Source: an uncultured Corynebacterium sp.
Lineage (GTDB): Bacteria > Actinomycetota > Actinomycetes > Mycobacteriales > Mycobacteriaceae
DNA length: 64,000 bases
Assembly (NCBI RefSeq): GCF_946221935.1
Contig: NZ_CAMIGN010000002.1
Location: 117,536 to 181,535 of the forward strand
Reading direction: 5' to 3'
The notes below the pieces were generated by a model. The model saw only the letters and a list, made by a program, of their open reading frames with translations, was not told the DNA's origin and did not search any database. Positions 62,628 through 64,000 of the stretch are shown here, in pieces. Both the position numbers and the translations under genes were made by a program. Within the stretch, counting starts at the first letter, position 1. Every line of letters starts with the position of its first letter.

Positions 62628-63761
62628 ATGATTAAAAAATCAATAGCGGCGGAGGTGGAGAAACCACGTGTTGTTGCCGATGTGGATACCGGGATTGACG
62701 ACAGTCTTGCACTGATTTACCTGGCCTATCTTCACTCCGCTGGTGAGATTGATTTAGTGGTGACGACCAGCGCAGGGAATACGACGGTCGGGCAGGCGGC
62801 GGTGAATTCTAAAGAGGTTTTACGTCTGGCGGGAGCGCCGGAAGTTTCTGTACTGGCCGGTGCTGGGAAGCCTTTGGTATTGCCATTGACTACGACTCCG
62901 GAAACGCACGGAAAAAGAGGATTAGGTTATTATTCGCCCGAATTGGAGGCTGGGTGTGGGGATGCGCACGAGGATGTGAGAGGGGATGTGCGAGCGGCCG
63001 TGCATGGAGATGCGCGGGCGGCCGTGGAGACGTGGCGCGGGGCGACCCACATTCTGGTAGCTGGTCCGGCGACAAACCTGGCTTGGGCTTTGGCACACGA
63101 GCCCGAGGCGGTGGGGCCGGCTGAAATTACGCTAATGACGGGGGCATTTAACTACCCAGGCAACACCACCCCCACCGCTGAATGGAATGCGTGGGTTGAT
63201 CCGCATGCTTTGAAGGCCGTATTCGGTGGGGAAGCGTCCGGCGAGTCTGTTGCACAGAGTGTACAGAGTGCACAGAGTGTGCAGCGCCCGTTGCCGGTCA
63301 TCTGCCCGCTCAATGTCACGGAACAGGTTCTGCTGCATCCTCCACGTTTAAGCAGGTGGCAGCATGCCGTGCGCCCTTCACGCCCACAACTTGCCGCCTT
63401 GCTCGGCGACACTCTCCGCTTCTATTTCGAATTTCACCAATCGGTCGGCGTGGGCTATTGCGCGCAGATCCATGACCTCGCCGCGGCGATGGTGATGTTG
63501 GGGCGTGTTCCTTGTTCTCTTTATGACGCCACCGTGGATGTCGAAGCGGATTCTCCCCTCATGCGCGGCACTACCGTGGCTGACCGAGTTGTTGACGGTG
63601 GTGGCGGATCTGTTGCAGCTGTCCGTGGAGATGTGGATCCCGCAGGGGCGCGCGGTGCTTATTGGAACCGCCCGGCTAATGCGCGGATTTTGGAAGCTTT
63701 GGATCCGGCCGACGTGTTCGCGGAATTTGAACAGGTTGTGTGCGGGTTCGGCGCTGATTAG
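62628..63761 (+). CDS. Nucleoside hydrolase (inosine-uridine preferring family)
   Basis: 377 residues. The calcium and ribose site motif DVDTGIDDSLAL (family DxDxGxDD) opens the protein, followed by VVTTSAGNTTVGQAA and ATHILVAGPATNLAWAL; the C-terminal part has the active-site region IHDLAAAMVML. It hydrolyses nucleosides to base and ribose. It is longer than the usual ~310 residues because of two low-complexity inserts: AHEDVRGDVRAAVHGDARAAV (about 110-130) and SVAQSVQSAQSVQ (about 205-220), both coded by short tandem repeats. ATG 62628 follows GGGGAATA. Confidence 0.88.
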   Translation: MIKKSIAAEVEKPRVVADVDTGIDDSLALIYLAYLHSAGEIDLVVTTSAGNTTVGQAAVNSKEVLRLAGAPEVSVLAGAGKPLVLPLTTTPETHGKRGLGYYSPELEAGCGDAHEDVRGDVRAAVHGDARAAVETWRGATHILVAGPATNLAWALAHEPEAVGPAEITLMTGAFNYPGNTTPTAEWNAWVDPHALKAVFGGEASGESVAQSVQSAQSVQRPLPVICPLNVTEQVLLHPPRLSRWQHAVRPSRPQLAALLGDTLRFYFEFHQSVGVGYCAQIHDLAAAMVMLGRVPCSLYDATVDVEADSPLMRGTTVADRVVDGGGGSVAAVRGDVDPAGARGAYWNRPANARILEALDPADVFAEFEQVVCGFGAD

Positions 63762-63780
63762 CGCCGCCCCAAAAGTGCAA

Positions 63781-63904
63781 AATGTCGCTAGATCGGGAAT
63801 GTGTTGACGAGATTCTCAAAACCTTCAAAATCAAAAACCCCTGACCTGCGGTTTTAGATTGATTGAAATGCTTGTCAGTAACACATTCCCGATCTAGCGA
63901 CATT
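63781..63904. mobile_element. MITE-like inverted-repeat element, copy B
   Basis: A 124-base unit with perfect 25-bp terminal inverted repeats (63781-63805 and 63880-63904), each containing AATGTCGCTAGATCGGGAAT. The 74-base interior is noncoding. It lies 19 bases after the nucleoside hydrolase stop. Copy A is at 48982-49106. No clear target duplication is visible. Confidence 0.75.
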
Positions 63905-63954
63905 GGAGACTAAAAAGCCTCCGAGAAAGCCCCCCGAGTAACTAGACTGAGCTG

Positions 63955-64000
63955 CTCCCCATTAGTTGGACTGAGAAATCAGTTACCGACTAGTGGGGAG
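63955..64000. other. Long hairpin at the right window edge
   Basis: CTCCCCATTAGT (63955-63966) pairs with ACTAGTGGGGAG (63989-64000) with one G-T pair, and inside it ACTGA-GAAA-TCAGT makes a second 5-bp stem. The window ends at the outer stem, so its role cannot be settled. The stretch 63905-63954 shows no gene. Confidence 0.6.

Overview
The window looks like chromosomal DNA of a Corynebacterium. Genes carried include dnaK-grpE and dnaJ-hspR with HspR (HAIR) operators and SigH-type promoters, an exaC-type aldehyde dehydrogenase and clpB nearby, gcvP-gcvT-gcvH behind a glycine riboswitch, fba followed by a DUF3151 gene, purA, and a nrdI-nrdF pair. Several genes seem to have leaderless TANNNT-N6-8-ATG starts. 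The species cannot be fixed from sequence alone. Gene density is high and there is no rRNA, tRNA, CRISPR array, prophage or full insertion sequence that I can recognise.

Layout. 1-2.9 kb: a membrane Fe-S oxidoreductase gene on the minus strand, running off the left edge in an Ala/Pro/Gly/Ser repeat tail. 3-9.5 kb: an unknown gene, then a peptide/nickel-type ABC transporter (binding lipoprotein with a stop codon inside its signal peptide, permease, a fused permease-ATPase, and a second ATPase). 9.6-18.2 kb: a phytase-like exported protein, dnaK-grpE, an SOS-box-preceded HNH endonuclease gene and an opposing unknown gene that split the chaperone locus, then dnaJ-hspR. 18-24.4 kb: amino-acid permease, O6-alkylguanine repair protein, a small helical protein plus DUF1023 hydrolase pair, a nitrilase-family amidase and a flavohemoprotein-like reductase. 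24.4-31.5 kb: an apparent glutarate-use island (CoA-transferase, glutaryl-CoA dehydrogenase, IclR regulator, TRAP transporter) with one frameshifted unknown gene. 31.6-41 kb: clpB, aldehyde dehydrogenase, a lipoprotein, a GltS-like symporter, a rhodanese-like protein lacking its catalytic Cys, an EIIA-like protein lacking its phosphoacceptor His, and an SDR. 41-46 kb: glycine cleavage genes. 46-54.4 kb: pyrE, an rRNA/tRNA methyltransferase, a GH76 enzyme, fba and a FUSC membrane protein. 54.5-64 kb: a seven-repeat surface protein, purA, a PPOX protein, nrdI-nrdF, TetR and a nucleoside hydrolase.

The most exciting locus is 60.2-61.8 kb. The ribonucleotide reductase small subunit keeps the radical Tyr and the overall NrdF sequence, but three of its four metal-binding carboxylates are replaced by Gln, Ser and Lys. 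This is the QSK signature of class Ie R2 proteins, which use a metal-free DOPA radical. NrdI, the flavoprotein needed for that modification, is encoded directly upstream with a 4-base overlap, behind a perfect 11-bp inverted repeat. No nrdE or nrdH is present in the window.

Other points of interest are a pair of about 125-bp inverted-repeat elements (48,982-49,106 and 63,781-63,904, the latter with perfect 25-bp ends), tandem HspR operators overlapping SigH promoters at three chaperone units, and several degenerate or disrupted genes. All functional calls are from reading motifs by eye; no database search was run.
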